From assembly GCA_049999805.1 (NCBI GenBank), contig JBNGIO010006002.1:1-61768 (forward strand): a stretch of DNA of 61,768 bases. The letters run 5' to 3'. The DNA comes from Folioceros fuciformis (taxonomy: Eukaryota; Anthocerotophyta; Anthocerotopsida; Anthocerotales). Every line of letters begins with the position of its first letter. Position 1 is the stretch's first letter. The position numbers and the translations under genes were made by a program. Below are positions 26,388 through 38,642 of the stretch, piece after piece. Below the pieces are notes generated by a model that saw nothing but the letters and a program-made list of their open reading frames with translations, ran no database searches and had not been told where the DNA came from.

Positions 26388-28397
26388 ATGGCGTCCGGGA
26401 GCGGCGCACTGAGTCCAGGCAGCGAGGAGGAGGTGACGCTGGCAGTGAAATGGGCAGGGAAGGAGTACATCGTCAGAGTGTGCGCAGATGACACAGTTGG
26501 AGAGTTGAAGCGTCGGATCTGTGAGGTGACTAGTGTGCTGCCGAAGCGGCAGAAGCTGCTGAATGTGAAGGCGGGATCTAAGCCAGCCACGGACGCGTCT
26601 TTGCTGGCGGATTTGAATCTGAAGCCTGGAATGAAGATCATGATGATGGGGTAAGCAGTTCTCGGATAGGTTTGGCCTGCCGATGGAGCTGCATGGTGCG
26701 TTTTGTGGAGGTCGCCTTAGGCCGAGCGTTGTCTCTTTCAGAAACAGAGCAACGTGGTATTCCGCGAGAAAGGTTCATCCGCGGCACACCGAAGGTGTGA
26801 TAGGCGTAGAGTGTACTGAGCTGGAGCTTGTCGTTGCACTGTATCCGTTGCAGTGTAGCGGAGCGTTGCCGGATATGTAGATGCAACTGGAGCTTCGTCT
26901 TGTCAGCCAGGGTCCTTAGGCGTGGAAGTTGGTTGTGAGCTTGGGTGGGTCAATGTGTGGTTGTTGATGAATTTAGGTTTTGTTGATATCTGTCCTCGGC
27001 GTGGAAGGTTTATGGGCAAACTCTTGTCTGAAGTTGTGTTTCATTGTTGTTTCTGCTCTGGTTGCTCTGTGAGGGAGAATGGTCTCTGCACCTAGTTAAT
27101 TGGTGGCTCTTTTATGCTCAACGGGCTATTGAGCTGCTCTCGAAGTTCCTGTGTGGACTATCACTTCTGTGATCTTTGTCTCTGCAGACTCTAACATTCG
27201 ATTTTCCAGCACTGTGGAAGATGAGATTCTTGTGGATCCTGTGGATGCACCTCAAGTGATTGATGATTTTGAAATCGGAGATGAAGATGTCGTTCATATC
27301 CAGGACAGGGAAGTGAACAAGCAGAAAGTCAGACGCCGTGTGGAGCAATATAAGGTGAGCTCGTGTGTTGGGTCCGGAATGGCAACCTGCCAAGGCGGGT
27401 CAGAAGCTCATGGGTGACTTTGAAACTGACAGATATCTTTGCTGAATCCCTGTCGGGAAGGAAAGAAGTTGCTTGTGTTGGACATTGACTACACGCTTTT
27501 TGATCATCGCTCGAAGGCTGAGAACCCTCGTGAGCTTATGCGACCTTGTAAGTTTCGCTTGCCTGGACCTGCCCTGTGGATGGTATCCGTGTCAATTCGG
27601 CTGTCACTGTACTGGCCTTCTGCGTCCGTCCGATTCTTCTATACTGGCAATGGTGACAAGCTGTTAGTGGCAGGAAAGCAAGACATAATGCAAGTGTTTG
27701 AGATCGGCAAAGAACTCACAGTGAGGTGTCATGGCAGATCTCCATGAATTTCTTGCAGCTGCCTACACAGAGTACGACATTGTTATCTGGTCAGCTACAA
27801 GGTCAGATTTGTCACCGTTCCTGATCACATTCGGAATTCTAGTCATGTTTTATATCAGATGTAGCTGAACCATTCTAACCTGGCCGTGACTGCAGCATGA
27901 AGTGGGTGGAAGTGAAGATGAAAGAGCTAGGTGTGCTTAGCCATCCCGATTACAAGATAACTGCATTGCTTGATCACCTAGCTATGATCACTGTCCAATC
28001 AGATACCCTTGGTGTATTCGATTGTAAGCCTCTAGGGGTCTTGTGGGGGAAGTTTCCAGAGGTAAAACCCAATTTAGTTCACTTGATGGACATGCACTAT
28101 TTCTCCGTCATGTGTCCCCATTCTAATCACGTTCATGGCTTTAATCTGCTGCAGTTCTACCATCCAGGCAACACCATTATGTTCGATGATCTACCGAGGA
28201 ATTACGTAATGAATCCTCAAAACGGTCTCGTGATCAGACCATTTCGGAAAGCCCATCTCTATCGCACATCAGATCAGGAACTTTTACATCTTTCTCGTTA
28301 TTTGTTGGCTATTGCGCAGCTTGATGATTTGAGAGACCTAGATCATCGGAAGTGGGAAGATTATGTAGAACAAAGCAAGAAAAGGCGACACTCATAA
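26388..28397 (+). CDS. UBLCP1: Ubiquitin-like domain CTD phosphatase (UBLCP1)
   Basis: Nuclear FCP/SCP-type aspartate phosphatase; in animals it dephosphorylates and inhibits the nuclear 26S proteasome through its ubiquitin-like domain. Exons: 26388-26650, 27210-27354, 27433-27547, 27738-27801, 27896-28061, 28155-28397; 996 nt, 331 residues. Ubiquitin-like domain: [49 protein letters not shown]. Phosphatase: [16 protein letters not shown] with the catalytic Dx[41 protein letters not shown] and [12 protein letters not shown]. Ends EQSKKRRHS. The ATG at 26388 is preferred over a GTG two codons upstream. Intron 1 (559 bases) is much longer than others nearby. Confidence 0.95.
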
Positions 28398-28668
28398 GGA
28401 GGAGTTTTGAAACTTCCGTTGATCTGCCACGAGGCAAGTATAAGTGAAGTAACGATTATCAACCAGTTTCCATCATGTACGTGTAAATCTCATCTAAGCC
28501 GGATCTCCGCAAAAAATGTTGCGTACCTCGTATAATCTATGTACAGCAATAACAAGTCTGGACAAGAATGTCCGGACCACTAGCACCGACTATGTACAAG
28601 ACAAACAACGTCACTCATAGGCCTATGTACTTATTCAAGAGACCAAAAATTTGCAGTTACAAATTCGC

Positions 28669-30886
28669 CTACAAGTCAACGTACAACTGAGAATCAGGAT
28701 GATTGGTGGTGACGAAGGCTTGGCTCACGTCACCGGAGACGATGCTTCCCACATTAACCTCCGAGTCTGGCAAATGGGGTCGGTCCACCTCCTGAGACGA
28801 CGAAGATCCACCCCTCGCAAACTTCCTCGCGGCCTTGGCCTCAATTTTCTGTTGCCGTTTTTCTGCAAAAAGCGCTTGCGTTCAGACAACCTTAGCCACT
28901 GCGCTGCTGATCATTTAGGAGAGGTGGCGCTTACTTTCACGACGGCGAGCCTCAGATCGGGCAAAAAGCTCGGCCCACTCTTCAGTCATGACGAACCGTG
29001 GCTCCTCCTCGTACTGTGCCTCCTCTACGTCGTTAGTGTCCCCATCCGTATCCCTTCACACGGCCGTTGCACAGATTAACAACCTGCAGAGCAAGGTACC
29101 GAGAGGGGAAACTGAGACAGAGGATGAGTTGGATCTTACTGCGGTTCCTGGAACGGAGTGGCACCTCCGTCACATAAGACTGCGTCAGTAATATCAGCAC
29201 CCTCTGCGCTGGATTGGACTCTCCTTGGATACAGCACTTGTCCTAGCTTATCTGAAGACATTTCCTCTGGTTTGTGCCATGATGGAGGGGCAGGAGCTTG
29301 AGCAGGGCAACCGGAGTGCCCGCTGTGTGGACCGGACTGATAGCTGAATGCCCATGGACTCATATTACATCTCGGACATGGATAAGGCAAGTAAACCGGA
29401 GAACCATAGAAGAAGGGTGGTGGAGGCCTGACGAAGTTCGTCGGGAAGAAACCGCTGGAGGAATAGGCAGAGCACTGTTGAGAACTGAAACCAGCGCCAC
29501 TGGGCCCCACCTTGCAACCTGGGTGGCAAGATTGCATAACATCGCCAGGTCCTTGTGGAAACTGAGTTGCTCTGGCCGAGTCACCAGCATCAGGCGACTT
29601 CTGTTCCGTCTGAGATGCCGGGTGTCCAGGCTTGTTAGGAGCCACCACTGATGGACATCCAGCAGCCGAATTCAACCCCTTAACCAGATGCTGGCAACAA
29701 CCAATCCCCCAAGCTGCAGCATGCCCACTATCACTCTGCCCAATACCACAAGGAGCACAAACACACTGGCGGAAGGCGGAACTGGGACAAGCAGTCCCGT
29801 CTCTGCGACCGCCCACATCAGAGTGCCCGCACGGAGACGAGAAGTCTCCAGACACGAAGCCAGCAGCACAGGACGACGACCCCGCCCCCGGAACCTGACC
29901 AGCCATACGTGCGCAGGGCGGCATCACCGGCTGCTGAAAGTACCCGGGGTGCATGGGGTACGAAGGATGGGGCCACGGCATGGGAAGGTAGGGCAAGGGC
30001 GGGAACATCCCACCAGGAACATAGGGTGGTGGAAACGGACCCAAATGCGGGAAATGGCAAGGCCCAGCACCTTGCACCCCGGGAGGAGGAAGCCCTTGGC
30101 CACCGCCAAAGTGCTCACCTGAGCTGCTCTGCCTGGCACTCGACATAGCCCCCGACCCCACATTCCCATCCATCCCCTGGCACCCACCGTAAACCCCGTG
30201 CACATCACTAGTCGAGCTCTCTGACACCACAAAACAACATCATCAGCTCCGCTCCCAGCACTAAATCCTAAACCCTAAAAAAAACGAATAAACCCTAAAC
30301 CAACCCCATGGTCACCTGTACATCCAGGGGAAGGGGCGACATCCCCAGTCCCGGGACACTGGTGGAAGTGCACGTTCCTGGTGAGCTTCCCCACCCACTC
30401 CAGCAGCGCCTGGTAGAGCTCGTAGGGGAAATTGGAGACGAGTCCCCGATGCGTCCTCTCCCCACCCGCCAAGGCCCAGTACGACGGCTCCCCGGCCCGG
30501 GTACAGCTGCTCTCGTGGCGATCGATCCGTCTCCACTCCCGACTCATGTACTCCCACCGCGACTGACACTGCTCCGCGCTCCGGTGCACGCCCCTCGCCC
30601 AGCAGGCCTCCTCGATCTCCTGCCACCTCTCCACCCTAGACTTGAGCTCCTTCTGCGCCAGGCCCTCCTTGAGCTGCCTCTCGAAGCCCTCCTTCCTCCG
30701 CACGATGTCCTCCCGCCGCACCGCCTGCAGGATGAGCAGCTCCTGCAGCGTCCAGATCCCCTGCTTGTACACCCTCAATGCAGCCGCTTGGTCGGGAGCG
30801 GGCGCCGCCCAGGAGCCCCCGCCCTCGGTCTCCGACCCACAGCCAGTCCCCGACCGCCCGCCGCCCCCCTCCCTCCCCGGCTCCAT
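28669..30886 (-). CDS. Trihelix (Myb/SANT-like) transcription factor
   Basis: DNA-binding protein of the plant trihelix family. Exons: 30886-30316, 30220-29140, 29053-28935, 28862-28669; 1965 nt, 654 residues. N-terminal Gly-rich start MEPGREGGGGRSG, then the trihelix: GIWTLQELLILQAVRRED, RVERWQEIEEACWARGVHRS, EQCQSRWEYMSREWRRID, with the three spaced tryptophans and a following YWAL... segment as in the SH4/ASR3-like clade. Exon 2 encodes a long low-complexity Pro/Gly/Cys/Tyr-rich region (PYVPGGMFPPLPYLPMPWPH). The C-terminus has an acidic helix EEPRFVMTEEWAELFARSEA and a basic stretch KKRQQKIEAKAARKFARGG, a possible coiled coil/nuclear signal. Stop convergent with UBLCP1, 271 bases apart. 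Target genes unknown. Confidence 0.82.
30263..30302. promoter_or_regulatory. Telo-box-like repeats in trihelix intron 1
   Basis: Three degenerate copies of the telomere-type word: ctaaatcctaaaccctaaa, then aataaaccctaaacc. They lie in the first intron (30221-30315). Telo boxes (AAACCCTAA) are common in promoters and 5' introns of plant growth genes; function here is inference. Confidence 0.5.
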
Positions 30887-32446
30887 GGATCCAGCCGCAC
30901 CGCGCCCTCTCCAAATACATGTTCCTCCCGCCGAACACCAAGACCCGGCGGCGCCCGACACCCGATCGCCTCACCTCCACAGCTGCCAGGGCCGTCGATT
31001 CCAGACACCCAACACATAAGCCGACAAATGCAGGCTCTCCAGCCAGCCAGCCCCAGAATCCCAAGAACGAAGGGAGGCCACGGGACTGATTCACGGCTCT
31101 CCAGGTCTCATTCCGCTAGCCGGGCCCACCACTTAGCCCTAGTTCCGTACATTATGCCAAATGTACGGACTAGAAAGCCTCCTCTAGCTACAGTGTGTAT
31201 CTCCTGGGATTGTGTCCACCCGGCACCCGAAGGCACGTGCTGCCTGGACCTCTCTCACAGTGCTACATGTACATATGTATGTACATGGCGATGCACGATA
31301 TAAACCCAACCCATCTGAGAGGAATGTATGTTTACTGCTTTTAATATTTATCTATTTAAAATAAGCCTTAAAGTTCATCAACCCCAAAGTTGAGAGGAAG
31401 AATGAGAAGAGGCTAAAGGCCAAAAAGGGACTAGTGGCTTTGGATACCATTCCCAGAATTACCTACTCCTCTCAAAATGTGTTAAGACATCACTTGACTT
31501 GCACTGATTGCTATTCCTAAGGCTACATTCATTGGCTAAGAACCTTTCCAAAGAAAATGGTTATGCCTTGTTGAAACAAGGCCACCATAGAGGAAAGAGG
31601 AAGAACTTCATTCCTATAACTATGATAGACCTTTGCACACTAAAGTGGAAGAACTTCATATCTATGACTATGATAAACTTTTGCACACTCTTTAACAAGG
31701 CTATGTAAAATAAGCTTAGCAAGTGATGAGTGTAGCTTATGCATGCCAATGAAATATGCAACTTTTCAATTGTTTAGTCCACACCAGCATGTTCGATGTT
31801 AGCAACACACATTTTATCTTCCCTTTGTTGGATTGTAGTGCCAACAACATTCAATAGTGATGGCGAACGGTTCAACCTTTGTAGTAGTAACATTGGCATG
31901 TTCTCATCTAAGAGCTAACAACATTGGCATATTCTCATCTAAGAACTAACAGGATCTTTTACCTCAACTTCATGCGTGAGCATATGCCCACGCATGAAGT
32001 TCCTTTGGCACCGCACTGTTGGACCTATCATAAGATTAGGGTTTAGATCAGGTTGAGATTAGTCATGAGCTTAGTGCAAACCTCCAAGGTCGGTGTGGAT
32101 GCATGTGTGTGCAGAAGCTTTGATCTTGTGAATTTGCTTACTAAGTTGCCTCTGGTTTCTTCATAAACTTACGATTCATTTCAAATTTAAGAATACAATA
32201 GCTATGTACCAAGCATAGGCCTTAAGGGGGAGTAGATCTTGCATTAGGTGGTGCCTAAAGAGGACTAGTCCTCTACTTGGTCAACTTGACACTAAGTTGT
32301 AGGGTTATTAAAGCCCAATGTGCTTAGACTAATGTGTTTAGTCTAAGATTAGTGTATAGTTAAGTATTATTTTTTTAGATTAGCTTAAGCTAATATGTAG
32401 GAAGCTTCTTACACAGCTTCCTATGCACTTCTTGTGAAGCTTTCTT
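30887..32446. other. Trihelix upstream region, then AT-rich repeat DNA
   Basis: To about 31300 the sequence is GC-rich and likely the trihelix promoter and 5' UTR. From 31330 it becomes AT-rich, with an imperfect duplication (ttcattcctataactatgat at 31608 and ttcatatctatgactatgat at 31655) and transposon-like words. Open frames here are short and without domains. Confidence 0.45.
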
Positions 32447-32486
32447 GGGAGCTCTTCGAGAGGGTATAAATACCCTCTTGAGCTCC
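32447..32486. promoter_or_regulatory. Inverted repeat centred on a TATA box
   Basis: gggagctc-ttcgagagggtat-aa-ataccctctt-gagctccc: the TATA word tataaata sits at the tip of an imperfect ~19-base inverted repeat. It is followed by a pyrimidine-rich tract (32517-32560). This looks like the U3/R core of an LTR or another transposon promoter on the + strand. Confidence 0.55.
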
Positions 32487-32901
32487 CTTGCGATAGAGTG
32501 TGTGAAAGAGTAAGACCTCTCTTTCTCCTCTCCTCCTTGCTTCCTCCTCTCCTCCTTCATCATGTGGCTACCCTAACGATCCTTCATAAGTCTCACATGG
32601 GAGAACTCTAAGAGAAGAGATTGAAGGCTACCTTCACCTTGTCTCTTGGCCCAAGAATATGGGTGTCATTGGCCACAAATGCCAAAATTGGCAATCCTAT
32701 TGTGCAAAGGCAATGGAAAACAAGGCTCTGCGCCATGGCAAAGAGGTCACCCTCAAATGGGTTCTCTTGCCTTGTGCATGTCGCTCAATAAAAAGCCAAG
32801 ACCCCCTTTGTAATTGGACCTTCTCAAAAGGAAGAATTTGGACAACGAGCCATAGAAAGAGTGAACAAATGGAATGAGCTCCACCTATTGGTTCCCTGCA
32901 T

Positions 32902-34080
32902 TCATATGTTCTGAGAAAATGACAATCCTTTACATGTTGTTGCAGGCATTTTCGACATCTTGTTAAAGGCATTCTCGAAACTTGATGACATTCTCTTCCG
33001 AGAGGTACATTCGAACATTTTATGGGAAAAGAATTCGCATTGTTCATTCATACCTAGATTTTCAAAAGCAAACTCCTTCTTTAGGATATCTTGATTCATA
33101 TTAGCCATTGACACTTCTTCCATGCCTTCAAAAAAGGGATGCCGTAGAACTTCCAGTGCTGTTATCCTATCTTCAGAGTTGAATGCAAGTAGTCTTCTAA
33201 GTGAGGATAAAGCCACATGATCTACATTTGGAAAATTCTCTTCAAAAGGATCTTTCATAACTTTTGTTGGCATATCCTCCCCTATTCCAAAAAAGTCTTG
33301 GATTAGTTTCAATTGTTCTTCAGCATTCTCTCTTGGAAACAACATTCTTCCTTTCATCATTTCAGCAAATATGCATCCTATACTCCACATATCTATCGCT
33401 GAAGTATAATACTTCAAACCATCCGTACAAAGCTCTGGAGCACAGTAACATACAGTAACTATACTATACGGTGTCTACTCCTCCACGAAATTAATTTTTG
33501 GAATAAATCGACCATGTCCAAAATCACAAATTTTGAGTCCGCCCTGAAAATCTATCAATAAATTTGGGGTCTTTAAGTCTCTATGAACAATATTTGCAGC
33601 ATGCAAGTAAGCCACTCCTTGAAAAAGTTGGTATAACAAAGACCGTTGTCTTTCAAGAGAAAGCTCTTTAGTAGCTCGTATCTCTTGCCACAAGCCACAC
33701 TTCATCAATTCCATTACTATATAAACTTCTCCAAGCATATTAGGTAGATAAAATATATTTTCTAATTTTATAATACGCGGATGCTGCAATATTTTCAGCA
33801 ATGTTCTTTCTCGCAAAATGGACAACTTTGTGTAGAAACCCATATTTTTATATGGAATATTTTTGATAGCCACATCTTTACCACTCGCAACATCTTTTGC
33901 AGCACAAACTTTTCCAAAAGCTCCTTGGCCTTTAAATTCTGTTATAAGATAAGAAGATTGATCGAAATCTGTCCAAGATGAGTTTCTTTTTTTACATGGG
34001 AATGATGGATTCTTGGGTGATCCAAACCCTAATATTTCACTTACCCTGTGTATTAAATTTGAAGCTAGATTTTTCTTCAT
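32902..34080 (-). pseudogene. Intronless MAPK-like kinase with in-frame stop
   Basis: CMGC/MAP-kinase-like protein in one exon of 393 codons, interrupted only by TAG at 33477-33475. Before the stop: GQGAFGKV (P-loop), VAIKNI (lysine), RERTLLKILQHPRI, HRDLKTPNLL, DFGHGRF. After it the same frame continues TPYSIVTVCYCAPELC, AIDMWSIGCIFAEMM and HPFFEG, then an ~80-residue tail. The stop falls immediately before the TxY-like activation-loop motif, and the normally invariant TRWYRAPE reads TVCYCAPE. Both changes could be CG-to-TG decay. It has its own possible TATA box. A young pseudogene is most likely; stop readthrough or a one-base assembly error is the alternative. Confidence 0.75.
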
Positions 34081-34168
34081 TGCAAATCAAGATCAATGTG
34101 CGTTGTTTGAACAATATGCAAAATGACCCATTAATTGTGTACATGATTTATGTTACTAGGAGAGGCCC

Positions 34169-34177
34169 TTTATATAG
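34169..34177 (-). promoter_or_regulatory. Possible TATA box of the MAPK-like gene
   Basis: On the minus strand tatataaag lies about 90 bases upstream of the ATG at 34080, at a normal distance for a short 5' UTR. This argues against a promoterless retrocopy, but AT-rich sequence makes chance matches likely. Confidence 0.35.
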
Positions 34178-35297
34178 ATAGGTTAAGAATTACTAATATA
34201 GTACTAAAATATAGACAAAAAGTCTCAATATAGCAATAGTCCTTAACATAAGGTAATATACATAGTTAGCACAAACTCTAGAACTTACTTAATCTATTAT
34301 CCATACATTAAGTAAAAGAACTTTCTAAGTAGTATTAAAAAACCTTAAGTTAAAAGTGATAGAAACAAACCCTAAACAAGGAAAGGGTTTTTTTATTTTG
34401 CCATTGTATCAAAGTTCTTGATGACCTTTTTAACTAAATCATTAGAAAGAGTGGAGATTTGTGTCCTTTTTACTTTACTTCTCAGGTGGAGGATGAGCCC
34501 ATTAGAAGTTGTTATCACGCAAAAATGGAAGTTATTTTCAGATGAGAACTTGATCCAATGACCACCTCACCCAATGTTGGTTGATGCCGAGTTAGTTGAC
34601 TGGCTGGGGTCAACATTACCAAACCGACGCGTCTCCGCGGTGGGTACCTGTCCGTCTCTTTTCAAGATAGCCTGGTATCCTAAGAGGTAAGACAAGCCAG
34701 AGGACACAGTCCGCTGGCTCCCAGTTCTAAACAGAGGAAACCTGAAGCGTTGCGTTTACAACAAATTGTTTCAGTACAGCTCACTAAAGGCTTTGACTAT
34801 GTGTCTTGCCACCATGAACTTACAGAATGACCAATCGCATACCATACTTTCCTTAAACTGGACGTATTTTACACGCAGCTCGCTGCTTGCTGGGCCAGTC
34901 AGAGGGTGGTTAAAAGCCCCAATCAAGAATTCGCAGCCGTGTCTCCTTCGGATCCAAATGCAGGACGTGCACAGGGGATGGGCCTGAACACCAGTACACT
35001 CCAGCGGAAAATATTCACCGTTAAGCGTCAACACCGCCAAACTCACAGCTGATCAGCCTTCATCTTGTCCAGCTGCTCTGACAGGCTCAAGTGGTGTCGA
35101 ACCTGCCCATGGGTACGGAGTTATCGTCCAGATGTGTGTCAGTCAGACTACTGAACATCCAGTGCAGGTAATTTGGCTTGAGTACTTCCTGGGGAAATTA
35201 ACGACAGAAGGATAAGGATAGGCGCCCAGCCCTATATATCACAACCACCCTTTTAAGGAAAAAAAACCATGCCAATACCTTCATGACTGGCAAGTTC
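34178..35297. other. Intergenic, no gene seen
   Basis: AT-rich to about 34480, then of ordinary composition. The last part is the 3' region of the RS-rich gene ending at 35298. Short open frames only. Confidence 0.45.
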
Positions 35298-38200
35298 TTA
35301 ACGAATGCTCCTGCCCCTGCTGTTGCTCCTTCCTCGACTACTTGCTGACGATGACCTTCGTCTCCTCCTGCTTTCCCTGCTATCCCGTCCATCCTTTTGC
35401 TTGTCCCTAGTTTTACTGTCCACTCCTTCCCTGCTTTCCCGTCCATCCTTTTGCTTGTCCCTAGATTTACTGTCCACTCCTTTTTCTGGTTTCCGCCTGT
35501 CTCGCTCACTCCTCCTACTGGTTGTTTTACTCTTGTACTTGTCTCCATCTCCACTGCGCTCAGCCTTAGCCTCCCTGTCAGTATCTTTCGATTGATCCTT
35601 CTCGAGATCTTTGTGTACATCTCGTTTCCTCTCATAGGTCTTTTCCACATCTCTTGCTGAGTCCCTGTCATGCTGCCTGTGTCCCTCCTTTCTTCTAGAA
35701 TATGTCGCTTCCCGATCTTTCGGATTGTCACGGGCCCTACTATTATCATGCTCATGATCCTTAGCCACGCGGTCAACATCTCTATGCGTCTTCTTGTCCA
35801 TACGCAAGGACTCTTGACCATGTCCATCAGTCCTTTGGGAAGCCCTGTTGCCGCCACTCTCCGTCCCTCTTGTTTCTCTCGTAAATAGGTCCGGCTTAGA
35901 GTGCACAGTGTTCTGCTCTTTAGCATCAGCACTCCCTTGGTCCGATCTTGCTCTGCCCCTGGTTTTGACCATAACATCTTGTTCTGCAGATTCCGAGGAT
36001 CCCATCTTTGAAAGCTTCCGAGACTCCAGGTGTTCATAACTGGAATCTGCAGGAAGAAGGTTCAGTGCAGTAGCTTCCACATTTGTGTCCAGTGCTGCGG
36101 CATCTCCAGTGACAGAGACATCCCTTTCACTCAAGCGGGCCCTCCTTGGGCTGCGCTCATTGTAGCTGTGATCATATGGACGTTTCAGTCCTTTGTGTTC
36201 GGCTTTAGCTTCCTTCCGCCCTGATCTACTGTTCGACGAGTCTTTAACTCCCGTTTCTCCTTTAAGCTGCTCCTCCAAATGTTTTTCAGAATCAGCCCTC
36301 CGCGAATGAGATTTCTCCTTCGCATCCCCATTTTTTTCTAGCTCTGAACGCTTAAGTGTGCTAGGAGGACCGAGATTACTTCTTTCCCCATCTTCGTCAT
36401 CAGATGCGTATGTTGCAAGTCCAAGTAGATTACCACCGGGTACACCAGAGCCTGGACTTCCACTATCATCTTCACTCGGTTGATTCAACTTGCTGGGGTC
36501 CACCACTACTCTAACAATTGCAGAGACAGCAGGAACAGGTGACGCAGGCGGTGACGATTGCACATGAGCTTCAGGCATTTTAGTTCCCAGCCCCACAGCT
36601 ACGACACAACACAATGGCAAAATAAGAGGAGCAAAACGAAACAGCGAAAGATTGAAGAATCACTTGAGCTTGATGCACGGGCGAGAAATATGCGCCAACA
36701 ACAGGCTAAAAGTCAAAGAAACCTCCAACCTTCTGAGACAGACTCGTCATCTTCATCCATTACTTCCTGAGCAATTTCATCAAATATGTCCTCCGTTACC
36801 TGCCAAAAGGCTCACATGCGTCAAGAAAGGTAGAAGGCCTAAATTATTTCTTTGAGTACAGCTTGTTACTTCATGCAATTGGCGTCAAGAGGATAATCAT
36901 GGTCCTCGGCCTCTAAGGCAAGTTAGCAGGGCTGGCACACTTGCCCTGTGCAGTCTCCAAGGTTTGGGCAGTACTAATTACCTTCAGGAGAACCTCTGTC
37001 AGAATGCGCTTTATCTCCTGGTTTATTGCCGCCGTCCTAGCTGCTGCAGCTTCATCCTGAACGTTTAACTATAACATAAGACGCTGAGAACTCTACCCTG
37101 AGCTAAATTGCTCAGGATGAGAATTTAGCCCCTGTTGAAGCTGACCTCAAGTCCAAAGTCCAAACTACATGACTAAACAGGAGAACCACATGCTTGCATT
37201 TACAAATCCAAACTTGTCCTAGGGCATCACACAGTACTTCATCTTCGTCGTCCTCGCCCTCGCTGTGTCCAGATGAGTCACTCTTTGTTTGCTCGAGCTT
37301 ACGATTTACAGTTGAAGCTCCAACTCCATTGGCTTCAAAGTCGTCAGGAGTTGACACAGTCGCTGAGTTCCCCGATGCAGCAGCTGCCTTTTTCTTCATC
37401 AGCTCCTCTCTCAGCCACGACGGTACAGCTGCCTGCAAACAAGAAAGCCAAGAAGAAACCCTTAAGCCCACAGAACAATGGAGCTCCATAAGAGCACACC
37501 ACACAGACAATTTTGAATTTCCACCAACTCCAAATACCAACAGGTTACTTCACCTTCTTTGGCCGATCAGAGGCCACAGTGTTTCCATTAACATCTGGAA
37601 ACATGGGCCCAATTCCAGCATGAGGTCCTATGCTAGCATTTGCCTGGAAACCAAACGGGGCTCCAAGGGTAGGCGCGGCAGGCCTGAAATTTGGACCATG
37701 TGGCCTGCCAAATACATGAGGCGGCTGATGGCCATGGGGCTGCTGAAGGTGGTGATGAGGATCAAACTGCAAAGAAAAGGCCCAGACCATTCAGACATAC
37801 AAAGAGGCAAAAAATTCCTGGCTTCGCAAACAGCCAGTAGCAGGCAGAATGATGAGGCTCGCATACCTGAGGACCTCCTGCTGCTCCAGGCATATTGATC
37901 CCCATAGCAGATGGAAATGACATGCCAGGAACTACCATAGAGGGCCAGCCTTGCATTGAAGGAGGCGCTCCATAAGGTTCGGGACCCTCCATGCCGATCG
38001 GTTGCGCAGGAGGCATAAACTGAGGTGGTAATTGCTGCTGATACTCCGCATGTCCTGATTGCTGAAAATCAAACTGTTGGTGCGGCTGCATGTCATATGA
38101 TGGCATCGGCGGGTAAGGATAAGGAAACTGCTGCTGTGGAGGCTGCTGCTGCGGTGGTGGCAACGGCGGCGGTTGTGTCTGCTGCTGTGGAGNNNNNNNN

Positions 38201-38642
38201 NNNNNNNNNNNNNNNNNNNNNNNNNNNNNNNNNNNNNNNNNNNNNNNNNNNNNNNNNNNNNNNNNNNNNNNNNNNNNNNNNNNNNNNNNNNNNNNNNNNN
38301 NNNNNNNNNNNNNNNNNNNNNNNNNNNNNNNNNNNNNNNNNNNNNNNNNNNNNNNNNNNNNNNNNNNNNNNNNNNNNNNNNNNNNNNNNNNNNNNNNNNN
38401 NNNNNNNNNNNNNNNNNNNNNNNNNNNNNNNNNNNNNNNNNNNNNNNNNNNNNNNNNNNNNNNNNNNNNNNNNNNNNNNNNNNNNNNNNNNNNNNNNNNN
38501 NNNNNNNNNNNNNNNNNNNNNNNNNNNNNNNNNNNNNNNNNNNNNNNNNNNNNNNNNNNNNNNNNNNNNNNNNNNNNNNNNNNNNNNNNNNNGGCCCGGC
38601 CAATGCCGCTCGTCTCCCGCGCTCTGCACCACCTCCGGACAT
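35298..38642 (-). CDS. RS/RD-rich nuclear protein, probably RNA-processing related
   Basis: I recognise a plant-conserved type but cannot name it. Exons (minus): start 38642 (MSGGGAERGRRAALAG) into the 400-N gap, then to 37867, 37766-37554, 37432-37238, 37056-36982, 36799-36730, 36598-35298; after the gap 726 codons including stop. Order: Gln/Pro-rich low-complexity region (QQQTQPPPLPPPQQQPPQQQ), Pro/Gly/Met-rich region, AAVPSWLREELMKKKAAAA (a short conserved motif), an acidic stretch EGEDDEDE, a helical segment ARTAAINQEIKRILTEVLLK continuing to TEDIFDEIAQEVMDEDD, then about 400 residues of K/E/R/D/S repeats ending SSRGRSNSRGRSIR. The RS tail is typical of spliceosome-associated proteins. 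Start codon and gap-spanning frame are uncertain. Head to head with NodGS. Confidence 0.75.
38193..38592. other. Assembly gap (400 N) in the RS-rich gene
   Basis: Falls in the Gln/Pro low-complexity coding region, where short repeats (ctgctgtggaggctgctg) probably blocked assembly. Real length unknown. Confidence 0.95.

Noticed and set aside
30308-31303. 331-codon plus-strand ORF
   Set aside because: Antisense to trihelix exon 1 and its GC-rich promoter; no domain.
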